Source: Rhodospirillaceae bacterium (GTDB lineage: Bacteria; Pseudomonadota; Alphaproteobacteria; Rhodospirillales; UBA2165). Taken from it: a stretch of DNA of 64,000 nucleotides. Each line of letters begins with the position of its first letter. Within the stretch, counting starts at the first letter, position 1. Below the pieces are notes generated by a model. That model was not told where the DNA came from and did no database searches. It was given only the letters and a program-made list of their open reading frames with translations. The stretch covers positions 1 to 64,000 of the forward strand of contig JABIHH010000016.1 in assembly GCA_018649725.1 (NCBI GenBank), written 5' to 3'. Of the stretch, positions 1 through 9,647 are shown piece after piece. The translations under genes and the position numbers were made by a program.

Positions 1-34
1 AAAGCTAGGAGACGGTACTCCTAGACGTTAGGGA

Positions 35-1339
35 ATGTACCATAACTTGCAGCACTATATTCTGATCTGCCAGAATAATATTGTCCGATTGGGACTAAGA
101 GCGGACCATTCCGAAACTGCTCCAAAGCGTCTGCTTTACCCAATTAAAAAATGGGCAGCCTTTATGGCTATTTTAGGAGCTTTTTCATACGCAGTTATGG
201 CTGGCGCGACAGTTCCGACCCAACGTGCCTTCCTCATGATTGGTTTGGTGCTATTGGCCGTATTGTTCGACCGCCAAGGGATTTCCATGCGTTTGGTCGC
301 TTGGGCTGCAACCGCAATATTGTTACTGCGTCCCGAGAGTTTATTGGGGGCGAGTTTCCAGCTTTCCTTTGCGGCTGTTATTGCCCTCATCGCGGCCTAT
401 GAATATCTCAAGGAACGCGACTTAGGTCCGGAATATGCTGCGATTTGGCGTCGGCCCTTGCGTTATGTTGGTGGGGTTGCCCTAACGACCATCATAGCAA
501 CCATCGCAACGGCACCGTTTGCGATCTATCACTTTAATCAGATGGCGCAGTTTGGTCTCATCGCCAATGTTTTAGCAGTCCCTTTAACCGCAATTTGGAT
601 CATGCCCTTTGCCATCTTATCATTTCTCCTGATGCCATTTGGTTTGTCCGAGATCGGGCTCCAGCTAATGGGGTGGGGCGTTGGCGGAATAATCGACATA
701 GCAAATTGGATCGCAAGCTGGGAAGGTTCTGTCCTCATGGTTCCTGCAATGCCGATCTGGGCGCTTGTTGCCATCGGCTTGGGAGGGCTTTGGATAAGCA
801 TCTGGCAGCAAAACTGGCGCCTGTTGGGTGGCGGCGCAATCGCGCTGGGATTGGGCTCTTTGATTTTCTTTCAGGCACCAGACATTGTCGTTGATGAGCG
901 GGGAAAGCTGTTTGCCGTGCAGGGAACAAATGGCGTCCTGCATCTGTCTTCCAAAAGAGTTTCAAAATTTTCCGGACAAATCTGGTTGCGGCGGGTGGGT
1001 CAGCAGATTGACACCCAACAAAATTGGCCAAAACAGGGGTTTTCAGCCGATAATTCCTTAATCTGCGACCGTCTTGGCTGTATTTACAACAATAAAGGCC
1101 ACAAGGTTGCCCTCATCACCGACGTTCAGGCTGTGCCGGAAGATTGCCAAGCCGCTGATATCATCGTCAGCGCGGTGCCGGTACCATATTTCTGCCCATC
1201 CGCCAAAATCGTGATTGATTGGTTTGATTTATGGCGAAAGGGAGCACATGCGATTTGGCTGACAGAAAATGGCGCCGTGGTCGAAGACGTAAACACAAAA
1301 AGAGGACGCCGGCCTTGGGTGCTGCGTCGGCAAGAGTAG
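35..1339 (+). pseudogene. comEC: ComEC/Rec2 competence protein, 5'-truncated or broken
   Basis: This is the C-terminal part of the ComEC DNA-uptake channel, an inner-membrane protein that carries single-stranded DNA into the cytoplasm. The Competence-domain signature PTQRAFLM lies near residue 60, and several hydrophobic segments run from about residue 45 to 290. The soluble tail, with CDRLGC and FDLWRKGAHA, is typical of alphaproteobacterial ComEC. The N-terminal OB-fold domain and the first part of the membrane domain are absent. A TAG at 29-31 lies in frame just upstream, and the other two frames are also closed nearby. The first ~35 residues do not look like the expected membrane segments. 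It could be a decayed gene, a frameshift, or an assembly join at the window edge. It converges on lexA. Confidence 0.75.
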
Positions 1340-1357
1340 TGCAATTTATTGAGAAAG

Positions 1358-1451
1358 ATGGATACGCGGGTCGAGCCCGCGTATGATATAAATTTTGGTA
1401 TGTTTGCTATTAAAACGAACCGTCATGCGCGGGCTCGACCCGCGTATCCAT
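1358..1451. repeat. Paired inverted palindromic repeat, CGCGGGCTCGACCCGCG core
   Basis: An exact 24-bp sequence at 1358-1381 recurs as its reverse complement at 1428-1451. Each arm has its own hairpin core, CGCGGG/CCCGCG. The second arm begins CGTCAT (1421) and ends ATCCA, the same ends as the repeats at 16.5, 55.2 and 61.4 kb. It lies between the convergent ends of comEC and lexA, so it could also act as a bidirectional terminator or mRNA-end structure. That role is inferred. Confidence 0.8.
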
Positions 1452-1465
1452 GGTTCCTTTGACTA

Positions 1466-2155
1466 TTAATGATAGGTCCGAAATAATCCGACAAGCTTAC
1501 CTTGAACCTGCACGCGGTCAGGGCCGAATATTCGCGTTTCATAATCCTTGTTGGCGGGCTCCAGCGCAATCGTATCGCCTTTTTTGCGGATGCGTTTGAG
1601 CGTCGCTTCGCTATCATCGACCAAAGCTACGACAATGGTGCCGTTTTCAGCGTTGTCGCATTTCTCGATGACCACTGTATCGCCATCATGAATGCCGGCC
1701 TCAATCATAGAATCGCCATCAATTTCAAGGGCATAGCGTTCTCCGCGGCCAACCATGTCAGACGGCACACCGACGAAATTGGTCGGATTGCTGATGGCTT
1801 CGATGGGTGTACCAGCCGCGATTTTACCGAGCAATGGAATCTCAGCAGCGTCATTTGCCGCCAGTGGTTGTTCATCCGAGCTGCCGAAGTCACCTTTGAT
1901 AACGTTAGGCGCATAACTCGGCGCGGCAGTTGAATGGGCATTTTCAGGAAGTTTCAAAACCTCCAAAGCGCGGGCGCGGTGGGGTAGGCGACGGATAAAG
2001 CCACGTTCCTCCAGACCGGTTATAAGACGGTGGATGCCGGATTTAGATTTGAGATCCAATGCATCTTTCATTTCATCAAATGAAGGCGAGACACCTGATT
2101 CACGTAAACTATGATCGATAAACATGAGCAATTCATATTGCTTTTTTGTCAGCAT
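1466..2155 (-). CDS. lexA: LexA SOS repressor
   Basis: LexA represses the DNA-damage regulon and cleaves itself when RecA filaments form. The protein is 229 aa from ATG 2155, which has a GGAG ribosome-binding site; an in-frame ATG at 2242 lies farther upstream and is not needed. An N-terminal winged helix (residues 1-65) is followed by an S24 peptidase domain. The Ala-Gly cleavage bond is at 114-115 (KIAAGTP), the catalytic Ser at 149 (GDSM) and the Lys at 187 (TLKRI). An SOS box lies upstream, so autoregulation is expected. It follows moeA on the same strand and ends facing comEC, a common alphaproteobacterial arrangement. Confidence 0.97.
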   Translation of the reverse strand: MLTKKQYELLMFIDHSLRESGVSPSFDEMKDALDLKSKSGIHRLITGLEERGFIRRLPHRARALEVLKLPENAHSTAAPSYAPNVIKGDFGSSDEQPLAANDAAEIPLLGKIAAGTPIEAISNPTNFVGVPSDMVGRGERYALEIDGDSMIEAGIHDGDTVVIEKCDNAENGTIVVALVDDSEATLKRIRKKGDTIALEPANKDYETRIFGPDRVQVQGKLVGLFRTYH

Positions 2156-2291
2156 CGAGAAAATCTCCGCATAAGTAAATTCATCTGAGTTTTGGTTATT
2201 ATTCTTTCCCTTTAGAGCGCCTAAATCACAATATAGTCGCACAGGTTGTAGAACCTACTAAATCTAGAACAAAACCAAAACGTTCACACAT

Positions 2292-2306
2292 GTTCTAGTT
2301 TGGTTC
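2292..2306 (-). promoter_or_regulatory. LexA operator (SOS box) of lexA
   Basis: GTTC-TAGTTTG-GTTC is an exact GTTC-N7-GTTC direct repeat, the LexA site of Alphaproteobacteria. It lies about 140 bp upstream of the lexA start. Another GTTC (2282-2285) and two GAAC elements (2251-2254, 2267-2270) occur nearby with other spacings, so the region may hold weaker half-sites. Confidence 0.8.
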
Positions 2307-2370
2307 TATTTTTAGGTCAAGAGGGAAAATTGTAAAAATTAGGAAAAAATAGCTATTTTTCGTAAAAAAA

Positions 2371-3597
2371 TTAAAAACTGCCATCTAATTTGATGATTTC
2401 GACCCGTTCACCAGCTGAAATAGGCTCGGCGAAGGGCACGCGGACCACCAAACACTGTGCTTGGGCGAATCGAGCCAGCATGGAACTGTCCTGCCGATCG
2501 AACGGTATTGCTGTCAGCGCCCCATTTGCATCGATATCAAGGGTCGACCGCAGATAGTCCTGACGTTTGTCATTGCTGTCCAAATCACGCCCTAGAATGG
2601 CAGTTTCCGTCCGATGTGAGGAATCCCCGAGGCCCATCATTTTATTGATGGCCGGGCGAAGGAAAAGGGCGGCCGTCACGCCAGCTGACACCGGATTGCC
2701 CGGCAGTCCCAACATCGGAATGCCACTTATTTGGCCAAAAATTAAGGGTTTTCCCGGCCGCATGGCCACCCGGCTGAAGGTGATGTCGAGACCTTCTTCG
2801 CCGAGCACTGATTTAACGAGATCATGATCACCAACCGACGCGCCGCCAATGGTAACCAACATATCGGCGCCGGACAGGCTATTCAGCATCTCTTTCAGCG
2901 AGTCTGGATCATCCTTAGCGATACCGAGATTAATCGGCACACCGCCATTCGCGGTGACAAATGCCGCCATACCAATACTATTCGAGCTGATTATCTGATC
3001 CGGCCCAACGGGCTCACCAGGGAGCACCAATTCATCACCGGTTGAAAGAATAGCAACGCGGGGGCGACGGTAGACTTTTATCCAAGGCACGTTCATCGCA
3101 GCAGCCAACGCAATATTTCTGGAATTTAGCCGGGTACCGGCAGACAGCAGGGTATCGCCAGTTTTAAAATCGAGACCTGCAGGTCGAATGTATTTTCCGG
3201 CAGGTGCTGCTTCGATCATGGTTATCTGATCGCCTGCGGTTTCGGTATCTTCCTGGATAACGATTGCATCTGCGCCTTCCGGTACCGGGGCACCGGTAAA
3301 AATACGGGTTGTTTGCCCAGCTTCGATCTTACCGTCAAAGCCACTACCCGCAGCAGATTCGCCTATTTGGGTGAGCGTTGCCGGAACACTTGCAACATCT
3401 TCGGCTCTAACAGCATAGCCATCCATCGCTGAGACCGCGACGGGCGGCTGAGTAAGCCTGGAGATCACATCTGCGGCCAAGACCCGGTTTTGGGCATCGG
3501 CCACCGAGATGTCTTCGGTACCAAGTTGCTTAACGCCCGCGAGTACATTTTTAAGTGCATCTTCTACCGCAATCATGCCGTCGGTTATTTCTGGCAT
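2371..3597 (-). CDS. moeA: Molybdopterin molybdotransferase MoeA
   Basis: MoeA inserts molybdate into adenylylated molybdopterin to give the molybdenum cofactor. The 408-aa length is normal. Visible motifs are SAMDGYAVRAEDV near residue 58, the MoCF-fold core STGDELV near 185, GGASVGDHD near 252, and RPGKPLIFG followed by GLPGNPVSAG near 295-310. The C-terminal domain IV is present. A clear AAGGA site precedes the ATG by 7 nt. It follows moaC with a 10-nt gap in the trpGDC-moaC-moeA run. The cofactor could serve the sulfite-oxidase-fold protein at 40.55 kb. Confidence 0.96.
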   Translation of the reverse strand: MPEITDGMIAVEDALKNVLAGVKQLGTEDISVADAQNRVLAADVISRLTQPPVAVSAMDGYAVRAEDVASVPATLTQIGESAAGSGFDGKIEAGQTTRIFTGAPVPEGADAIVIQEDTETAGDQITMIEAAPAGKYIRPAGLDFKTGDTLLSAGTRLNSRNIALAAAMNVPWIKVYRRPRVAILSTGDELVLPGEPVGPDQIISSNSIGMAAFVTANGGVPINLGIAKDDPDSLKEMLNSLSGADMLVTIGGASVGDHDLVKSVLGEEGLDITFSRVAMRPGKPLIFGQISGIPMLGLPGNPVSAGVTAALFLRPAINKMMGLGDSSHRTETAILGRDLDSNDKRQDYLRSTLDIDANGALTAIPFDRQDSSMLARFAQAQCLVVRVPFAEPISAGERVEIIKLDGSF

Positions 3598-3607
3598 CTA
3601 ATTTTCC

Positions 3608-4084
3608 TTATTCGCCTTTGAATTCGCCGGATTTACCGCCAGCTTTATGAATGAGCCGGATATCACCGAGACGCATCGCACGGTCAACGGCTTTACACAT
3701 GTCATAGACCGTTAATGCCGCAACGGATACCGCCGTCAGCGCTTCCATTTCGACACCGGTCTGCCCCGTCAATTTGCAGGTCGCCGTAATGTCGACAGCG
3801 TTTCTTTTATCATCTGTCGTCAGCTCAACCTTCACCGAGGTTAAGGCAAGGGGGTGGCAGAGCGGAATGAGGTCGGGCGTGCGCTTAGCACCCATAATGC
3901 CGGCCAGTTGGGCAATCGAGAGCACGTCGCCTTTTTTGACGCCCTTATCGGTAATGAGCTTAAGCGTTGCTGGCTCCATATAAACCGAGCCCATCGCCGT
4001 CGCTGTCCGTTCGGTCGCGTCTTTATCAGAGACATCTACCATGATGGCATTGCCGTCTGCATCGATATGGGTCAGATCACTCAT
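3608..4084 (-). CDS. moaC: Cyclic pyranopterin monophosphate synthase MoaC
   Basis: MoaC acts after MoaA in the first step of molybdopterin synthesis, forming cyclic pyranopterin monophosphate. At 158 aa it is full length. The family motifs are clear: LCHPLALT near residue 75, [10 protein letters not shown] near 110, and YDMCKAVDR near 130. Its ATG overlaps the stop of trpC by one base (TAATG), which suggests translational coupling. No moaA, moaD or moaE is in the window, so the rest of the pathway must be encoded elsewhere. Confidence 0.97.
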   Translation of the reverse strand: MSDLTHIDADGNAIMVDVSDKDATERTATAMGSVYMEPATLKLITDKGVKKGDVLSIAQLAGIMGAKRTPDLIPLCHPLALTSVKVELTTDDKRNAVDITATCKLTGQTGVEMEALTAVSVAALTVYDMCKAVDRAMRLGDIRLIHKAGGKSGEFKGE

Positions 4085-4893
4085 TAAGATACACTCGCTG
4101 TTGTTTTGCCAAGCAGGCGCTTCGTTGCTGCTTCGACATCTTGTTCACGCATGAGAGATTCACCAACTAAGAAACAGCTGATGCCAGCCGCGTTCATGTG
4201 AAGCAAATCAGCGTGAGAATAAAGCCCCGATTCGCTGACCAATAATGCCTCCTCACCAGCCAAAGGTGCCAACGTCTCCGTCATGCCAATGTCAACTTCT
4301 AGGGTCTTAAGATTTCGATTGTTAATACCGAGCAGGGCGGGCGATAGTTTAAGGGCGCGCTCCATTTCTTCAGCGCTATGAACTTCTACTAACGTATCCA
4401 TACCGAGATCATCACTGGCGGCCTTTAGATCAGCGGCGAGGGCATCATCCAAACAGGCCATGATCAACAATATACAATCCGCCCCAATCGCACGGGCTTC
4501 GACAATCTGGTAGGGATCGATCATAAAATCCTTGCGAATGGCGGGGAGGTCGACGGCGTCTCGGGCTTGAGCTAAAAACGCATCAGCGCCTTGGAAATAA
4601 GGCGCGTCTGTCAGCACCGACATACAGGTTGCACCGCCGGCTTTGTAAGCTTTGGCGAGGCTGGCTGGATCGAAATCTTCGCGGATGAGGCCCTTCGAGG
4701 GTGAGGCCTTTTTGATCTCAGCAATCAGTCCGTAATTACCAGAATTCTGCGCTTTTTTAAGTGCATTGATGAAGCCGCGCGGGGCGTCGATTTGGGCAAT
4801 TTTGGCCAATAGAGAGGCTTCAGTTGCCGCTGCTTTTTGCGCGGCGACATGGATTCGTTTAGCGTCGCAAATTTCAACAAGGACGTCGCTCAA
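4084..4893 (-). CDS. trpC: Indole-3-glycerol phosphate synthase TrpC
   Basis: TrpC is a TIM-barrel enzyme that closes the indole ring in tryptophan synthesis. The protein is 269 aa, a standalone enzyme not fused to TrpF. Visible signatures are the active-site KKASPSKG near residue 60, the lysine in AIRKDFMID near 118, [10 protein letters not shown] near 165, and GINNRNLKT near 190. Its start overlaps the trpD stop by four bases (ATGA). No trpF, trpB or trpA is present in the window. Confidence 0.97.
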   Translation of the reverse strand: MSDVLVEICDAKRIHVAAQKAAATEASLLAKIAQIDAPRGFINALKKAQNSGNYGLIAEIKKASPSKGLIREDFDPASLAKAYKAGGATCMSVLTDAPYFQGADAFLAQARDAVDLPAIRKDFMIDPYQIVEARAIGADCILLIMACLDDALAADLKAASDDLGMDTLVEVHSAEEMERALKLSPALLGINNRNLKTLEVDIGMTETLAPLAGEEALLVSESGLYSHADLLHMNAAGISCFLVGESLMREQDVEAATKRLLGKTTASVS

Positions 4894-5924
4894 GCTTGAT
4901 CTCCATTCTCGCCGGAATTGGTGATCTCAACCAATTTTGCGAGTGTCGCTTTGGCCTTGCCGCTATCAACAGCTTCACCAGCTAAGGCCACGCCATCGGT
5001 TAAGTTATCAACTTTATCAGCAACTAAAAGAGCCGCCGCCGCATTGAAAAGCACGACGTCGCGGTAGGCCGATGGCTCACCATCGAGCAAGACATGGATC
5101 GCATCAGCATTATAGGCAGCGTCTCCGCCTTTAAGATCAGCGGCATCGGCAATCGGCAGGCCGGCATCTTCGGGGCTCACTTCAAAATTTGTCACCTTGC
5201 CGTCTTTAAGCTCTGAGACAAAAGACGGGCCAGTTGTTGTCAGCTCATCCGTGCCGTCCGAGCCATGCATTACCCAGGCGCGCTCGCTGCCGAGTTGGCC
5301 AAGCGTCTGTGCAACAGGCTCGACCCATTCTTTGGAGAACACACCGGTGAGTTGGCGTTTCACGCCGGACGGATTGCAAATAGGACCCAGTAAATTAAAG
5401 ACCGTACGGGTGGCAAGCTCGACCCGGGGACCTGCAACATGACGCATGGCACTGTGATGACGTGGTGCCATTAAGAAACCAATGCCGGCTTCCCAGATTG
5501 ATTTTTTAACCAGCTCGAAAACAGCGTCGTTATTTACACCGAGTGCCGACAGCGTATCAGCGGCACCTGATTTTGACGAAAGGGCGCGGTTACCGTGTTT
5601 TGCGACCGGCACGCCGCAGGCTGCGACAACAATCGAGGCGCCTGTCGAAATGTTGTAGGTGCCTGAGCCATCACCACCGGTGCCGACAACATCAATCGCA
5701 TTTTCCGGCGCTTCAACATAAATCGCTTTGGCGCGCATAGCTTTGGCAGCGCCGGTGATCTCATCAACGGTCTCACCTCTAACCCGAAGTGCCATTAGGA
5801 AGCCGCCGATCTGTGACGGTGTCGCATCACCCGACATGATTATGTTAAACGCCGCCTCGGATTCCTCGATCGAAAGCGACTGACCATCTGCCACGGTGGC
5901 TATAAAGGTTTTCATATCTGTCAT
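4890..5924 (-). CDS. trpD: Anthranilate phosphoribosyltransferase TrpD
   Basis: TrpD transfers phosphoribosyl from PRPP to anthranilate in tryptophan synthesis. The glycine-rich PRPP/anthranilate signature [17 protein letters not shown] lies near residue 80, followed by [15 protein letters not shown] near 110. I chose ATG 5924 (344 aa) because GGGAAG lies 9 nt upstream; an in-frame ATG at 5933 abuts that site directly and would add three residues. The gene lies 28 nt after trpG and overlaps trpC by four bases. Confidence 0.96.
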   Translation of the reverse strand: MTDMKTFIATVADGQSLSIEESEAAFNIIMSGDATPSQIGGFLMALRVRGETVDEITGAAKAMRAKAIYVEAPENAIDVVGTGGDGSGTYNISTGASIVVAACGVPVAKHGNRALSSKSGAADTLSALGVNNDAVFELVKKSIWEAGIGFLMAPRHHSAMRHVAGPRVELATRTVFNLLGPICNPSGVKRQLTGVFSKEWVEPVAQTLGQLGSERAWVMHGSDGTDELTTTGPSFVSELKDGKVTNFEVSPEDAGLPIADAADLKGGDAAYNADAIHVLLDGEPSAYRDVVLFNAAAALLVADKVDNLTDGVALAGEAVDSGKAKATLAKLVEITNSGENGDQA

Positions 5925-5952
5925 TTTAACCATCTTCCCAAAAGAGAGCTTT

Positions 5953-6522
5953 TTAGTTCACCAAACCGACGAAGTTTTTCAGCAATTGGTGGCCATGTTC
6001 TGAAGCAATACTTTCGGGGTGAAATTGTACCCCGAAGATTGCATGTTTTTTATGTGCTATGGCCATTATAACGCCATCATCGCTTTTTGCAGTAATTTCA
6101 ATGTCTTCTGGCCAATTTTCCGGCTCTAGCATCAATGAATGATAGCGCGTTGCCTGAAAATTCTTTGCGACATTGGCAAAAATTCCCTGACCATTGTGCT
6201 GAATTTGGCTCAATTTCCCATGCATCGGCAGGGACGAACGCACAACTTTGGCCCCAAATACCTGACCGATAGTCTGATAGCCGAGACAAACCCCAAAAAT
6301 CGGCATTTTCCCAGCCGCTTTCTCGACGAGTTCCAGACAAATACCGGCTTTATCCGGATCACACGGACCGGGCGATACAATAATGGCTTCGGGATTAAGC
6401 GCTAAAGCTTCATCCGCGGTGAGCGCGTCATTTCGCCTTACAACTACATCGACACCAATTTCTCCCAAATAGTGCCAAAGATTGTAGGTAAAACTGTCGT
6501 AATTATCGATCAATAAGAACAT
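5953..6522 (-). CDS. trpG: Anthranilate synthase glutamine amidotransferase TrpG
   Basis: TrpG is the class I glutamine amidotransferase that supplies ammonia to TrpE. It is 189 aa, with [10 protein letters not shown] at the N-terminus, oxyanion motif SPGPCDP near residue 50, nucleophile Cys79 in GVCLGYQ, and the catalytic His-Glu pair in FHPES. It may also serve p-aminobenzoate synthesis. It heads trpG-trpD-trpC-moaC-moeA. Unusually, its partner trpE lies 5.6 kb away at 12.1-13.6 kb with unrelated genes between. The start has no strong ribosome-binding site. Confidence 0.95.
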   Translation of the reverse strand: MFLLIDNYDSFTYNLWHYLGEIGVDVVVRRNDALTADEALALNPEAIIVSPGPCDPDKAGICLELVEKAAGKMPIFGVCLGYQTIGQVFGAKVVRSSLPMHGKLSQIQHNGQGIFANVAKNFQATRYHSLMLEPENWPEDIEITAKSDDGVIMAIAHKKHAIFGVQFHPESIASEHGHQLLKNFVGLVN

Positions 6523-6589
6523 CGTATATTTTCAGTAAACGCCTGATACCCATGTATTTTCCTGGCATTTTCCCAGCTAATTCGCGCGC

Positions 6590-6618
6590 ACAATGCAAGC
6601 AGAGGCGAATAACGTCAA
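6590..6618 (-). promoter_or_regulatory. Candidate promoter for trpGDC-moaC-moeA
   Basis: On the minus strand a good -35 hexamer, TTGACG (6613-6618), is followed after 17 bp by CATTGT (6590-6595), about 70 bp upstream of trpG. The -10 is weak. A promoter is expected here because trpG is cut off from trpE. No terminator-like attenuator or Trp-rich leader peptide is evident. Confidence 0.4.
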
Positions 6619-6658
6619 GCGAAGTATTTGCCTGACACTTCCTAGCACAAATAACCAT

Positions 6659-6689
6659 TTGACCTTCCAGTCTCTAGAAGGTTTATAGT
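6659..6689 (+). promoter_or_regulatory. CueR-type copper-responsive promoter
   Basis: A -35 TTGACC (6659-6664) and a -10 TATAGT (6684-6689) are separated by 19 bp, the overlong spacer typical of promoters activated by MerR-family regulators. The spacer carries the dyad ACCTTCC-N7-AGAAGGT (6662-6682), matching known CueR operators. CTAGAAGGT recurs at 6705-6713, exactly 31 bp downstream, just before the copA start. The regulator is encoded directly downstream of copA. Confidence 0.8.
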
Positions 6690-6727
6690 GAAGGTTCCAT
6701 TTTACTAGAAGGTATGAAAATTAGCTC

Positions 6728-9163
6728 ATGAATGAACTCTCAGGAAAAACAGCAAAAGATCCGGTCTGTAACATGTCAGTGGACCCGAATAAGACCGAGC
6801 ATCACCACGAATTCGAAGATGATGCCTATCATTTTTGCTGCAACGGCTGTTTGACCAAGTTCAGCACTGACCCAAACTCTTATCTCATCAAAATTGACCC
6901 GGTTTGTGGGATGAATGTCGATATCCGCAAAAAAGGTGATAGCGAGTTCGAGCATGAGGGAAATCGTTATTATTTTTGCAGCGATGGCTGCCGGACAAAG
7001 TTTAGTGGTGATCCTGAGAAATATCTTGATCCGTCTGAGCAGGACGCCGGTGATCCCGATGCGATCTACACCTGCCCAATGGATCCCGAGATCGAGCAAA
7101 TTGGCCCCGGCGCTTGTCCGATCTGTGGCATGGCGCTGGAACCGATGGATCCCATCGCCGCGATCATGGAGACCGAAAACCCTGAACTCGATGATATGAA
7201 GAGGCGTTTTAAGATTACCGGCGCCCTTGCATTGCCAACGCTTATTCTGGCTATGGGCGAGATGATACCGGGCGACCCACTCGGAAAACTTATCCCTCTG
7301 CAAATCAATATTTGGGCGCAGTTTATCCTGGCAACGCCAGCCGTGCTCTGGGGCGGCAAGCCGTTCTTTGAGCGCGCTTGGTCCTCAATCATGACGTGGA
7401 ACCTAAACATGTTCACCCTGATCGGCATCGGTGTGGGTGTGGCTTATCTTTATAGTGTGGTCGCAATTTTGTTCCCCGGGATTTTCCCGGCAGAATTTGT
7501 CCATGCCGGTGGCAGCATTGCGGTCTATTTCGAAGCGGCTGCCGTTATTACCGCTTTGGTACAAATTGGCCAGGTGATGGAGCTAAAAGCTCGGGCCGAA
7601 ACAGGTTCCGCTTTGCGGGGCTTGCTCGACCTTTCGCCCAAGACCGCCATCCGGGTTGAAGCCGGCAAGGATGATGTCGAGATCGATCTGGCGAGTGTTA
7701 AGGTCGGTGATCTTTTGCGGGTTAAGCCGGGCACGGCCATTCCGGTAGACGGCGAAGTTGTTGATGGTAGTAGCTCGGTCGACGAGTCTATGATCACCGG
7801 TGAATCTATCCCGCTTAGCAAACAGGCGGGAGACAAAGTGACCGGTGCCACCCTCAATCAAACCGGCGGCCTAGTCATGCGGGCCGAGCATGTTGGCTCG
7901 GAGACGCTCCTGTCACAGATCGTCCGGATGGTTGGAGAATCGCAACGAAGCCGGGCACCGGTGCAGCGGGTGGCTGATCGCGTGTCGGGCTATTTCGTGC
8001 CGGCTGTAGTCGGCTCAGCTGTTTTGACGTTTGTTTTATGGTCGCTCTACGGCCCAGAACCGGCTTTCGCTTTCGCTCTCGTCAATGCCGTCGCGGTGCT
8101 CATCATAGCCTGCCCTTGTGCACTTGGATTGGCGACACCAATGTCGATCATGGTTGGCATGGGCAAGGGGGCCCAAGCCGGCGTTCTGATCAAAGATGCC
8201 CAGGCGCTAGAACAGATGGAACGGGTGGATACGTTGATCGTTGATAAGACCGGCACGCTCACCGAAGGTAAACCCAAGCTTACAAAAATTTATCCGGCAG
8301 AAGGGTTCACTGAAGCAACGATCCTCGAATGCGCCGCGAGCCTCGAGCAATCAAGTGAACATCCACTCGCTGCCGCAATTGTCGCCGGGGCAAAAGAGAG
8401 GGGCGTTAACTTAAAAGAAGTCAGTGACTTTCAATCAACAACCGGGCAGGGCGTTTGCGGCAAAGTCGATGGCCAAACCATTTCAATCGGCAACCATTTA
8501 ACCGATTTTGGCGCCCTCTCAGCGCAAGCGGATGAAGTGCAAAAATCGGGTAGCACGGTCATCGCTGTTTCGATCGATGATAATTTTGCTGGTCTTTTGG
8601 TCGTAGCGGATCCCATCAAACAGACTTCGTTAGATGCTGTTCGGTCTCTGCAAGCAAGCGGCCTCACGGTCATCATGGCGACGGGCGATGCATTGCCGAC
8701 AGCGACATCCGTTGCTAAAGAACTCGGCATTACTGAAGTGCGGGCCGGGGTATTACCGCAGGATAAAAATGAGTTGGTCAAAGAATATCAAGCTAGAGGC
8801 GGCATCGTTGCGATGGCCGGTGATGGCGTCAATGATGCTCCCGCACTGGCTCAAGCGAATGTCGGTATCGCCATGGGAACCGGCACAGACATTGCCATGC
8901 AAAGTGCTGAAGTGACGCTGGTCAAAGGGGATCTCAGGGGCGTTTTACGGGCTCGTAACCTGAGCAAAATGACCATGAAGAACATTCGTCAAAATCTATT
9001 TTTCGCCTTCATTTATAACACGTTAGGGGTGCCGATAGCAGCCGGCGTTCTGTTCCCGTTCTTTGGAATTTTACTAAGCCCCATGATCGCCAGTGCAGCG
9101 ATGAGCTTGAGCTCGATTTCGGTCATTGGTAATGCCTTGAGGCTACGTCGGGCGCGTGTTTAA
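6728..9163 (+). CDS. copA: Copper-translocating P1B-type ATPase with two YHS domains
   Basis: This inner-membrane ATPase most likely exports Cu(I). The 811-aa protein starts with two YHS metal-binding domains (about residues 10-53 and 56-100), then a heavy-metal-binding domain (113-140, YTCPMDPE and CPICGMAL) instead of a classical CxxC HMA domain. The core has TGES, the transmembrane CPC (462-464), the phosphorylated Asp506 in DKTGT, the SSEHPLA nucleotide motif and GDGVNDAP. It lies under a CueR-type promoter and is followed by cueR. A 5-codon ORF (ATG 6714) ends on its start codon as ATGA; whether it is translated is unknown. Confidence 0.95.
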   Translation: MNELSGKTAKDPVCNMSVDPNKTEHHHEFEDDAYHFCCNGCLTKFSTDPNSYLIKIDPVCGMNVDIRKKGDSEFEHEGNRYYFCSDGCRTKFSGDPEKYLDPSEQDAGDPDAIYTCPMDPEIEQIGPGACPICGMALEPMDPIAAIMETENPELDDMKRRFKITGALALPTLILAMGEMIPGDPLGKLIPLQINIWAQFILATPAVLWGGKPFFERAWSSIMTWNLNMFTLIGIGVGVAYLYSVVAILFPGIFPAEFVHAGGSIAVYFEAAAVITALVQIGQVMELKARAETGSALRGLLDLSPKTAIRVEAGKDDVEIDLASVKVGDLLRVKPGTAIPVDGEVVDGSSSVDESMITGESIPLSKQAGDKVTGATLNQTGGLVMRAEHVGSETLLSQIVRMVGESQRSRAPVQRVADRVSGYFVPAVVGSAVLTFVLWSLYGPEPAFAFALVNAVAVLIIACPCALGLATPMSIMVGMGKGAQAGVLIKDAQALEQMERVDTLIVDKTGTLTEGKPKLTKIYPAEGFTEATILECAASLEQSSEHPLAAAIVAGAKERGVNLKEVSDFQSTTGQGVCGKVDGQTISIGNHLTDFGALSAQADEVQKSGSTVIAVSIDDNFAGLLVVADPIKQTSLDAVRSLQASGLTVIMATGDALPTATSVAKELGITEVRAGVLPQDKNELVKEYQARGGIVAMAGDGVNDAPALAQANVGIAMGTGTDIAMQSAEVTLVKGDLRGVLRARNLSKMTMKNIRQNLFFAFIYNTLGVPIAAGVLFPFFGILLSPMIASAAMSLSSISVIGNALRLRRARV

Positions 9164-9196
9164 CAACTTTTGCAGATTATTCGTTGGGAGATCGTA

Positions 9197-9586
9197 ATGA
9201 ATATTGGGCAGGCATCTGAACTAAGTGGCATACCTTCAAAGACGATCCGGTACTATGAAAGTATTGGATTGCTCCCGGCACCGGCGCGTAAAGACAGCGG
9301 CTATCGTGACTACTCAACACCGGAGATCGAAACCATGCGTTTCATCCAACGGGCGCGCAATCTTGGTTTTGCCATAAAGGATGTGAATGAACTCCTCGAT
9401 CTTTGGAACGACACGCACCGGACAAGCGCGCAAGTGAAGGCGCTTACCAAACGTCATATTGATGAGATCGAAAGCAAAATTAATGAGCTGGAAAGCATGC
9501 GCAATACCCTGGTGACGCTGTCCGATAAATGTCACGGTGATGATCGGCCCGATTGTCCAATCCTTGAAGATCTCGCTTCTCTTTAG
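9197..9586 (+). CDS. cueR: CueR-like MerR-family copper regulator
   Basis: CueR senses Cu(I) and activates copper-efflux promoters by untwisting an overlong spacer. The 129-aa protein starts at ATG 9197 after a GGGAG site; an in-frame ATG at 9170 lacks this. The MerR helix-turn-helix covers residues 1-38 (SKTIRYYESIGLLP), followed by the dimerization helix (80-108). The metal-binding loop keeps Cys112 and Cys120 in the CueR spacing, ahead of a short C-terminal helix. It lies 33 nt after copA in the same orientation and probably autoregulates through the copA promoter. Confidence 0.93.
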   Translation: MNIGQASELSGIPSKTIRYYESIGLLPAPARKDSGYRDYSTPEIETMRFIQRARNLGFAIKDVNELLDLWNDTHRTSAQVKALTKRHIDEIESKINELESMRNTLVTLSDKCHGDDRPDCPILEDLASL

Positions 9587-9647
9587 AACGGTAATTGACC
9601 GTTAGGATTTTTGCCGTAGGTTAGCCCCCTTAAACTTATGTGGGGAA

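Noticed and set aside
6523-6727. Possible trp attenuator before trpG
   Set aside because: No Trp-rich leader peptide and no alternative hairpins with a T-run on the minus strand.
6776-7303. Long minus-strand open frame inside copA
   Set aside because: It lies wholly within copA, which has clear motifs throughout; no ribosome-binding site or recognisable domain. It is a product of codon bias on the opposite strand.
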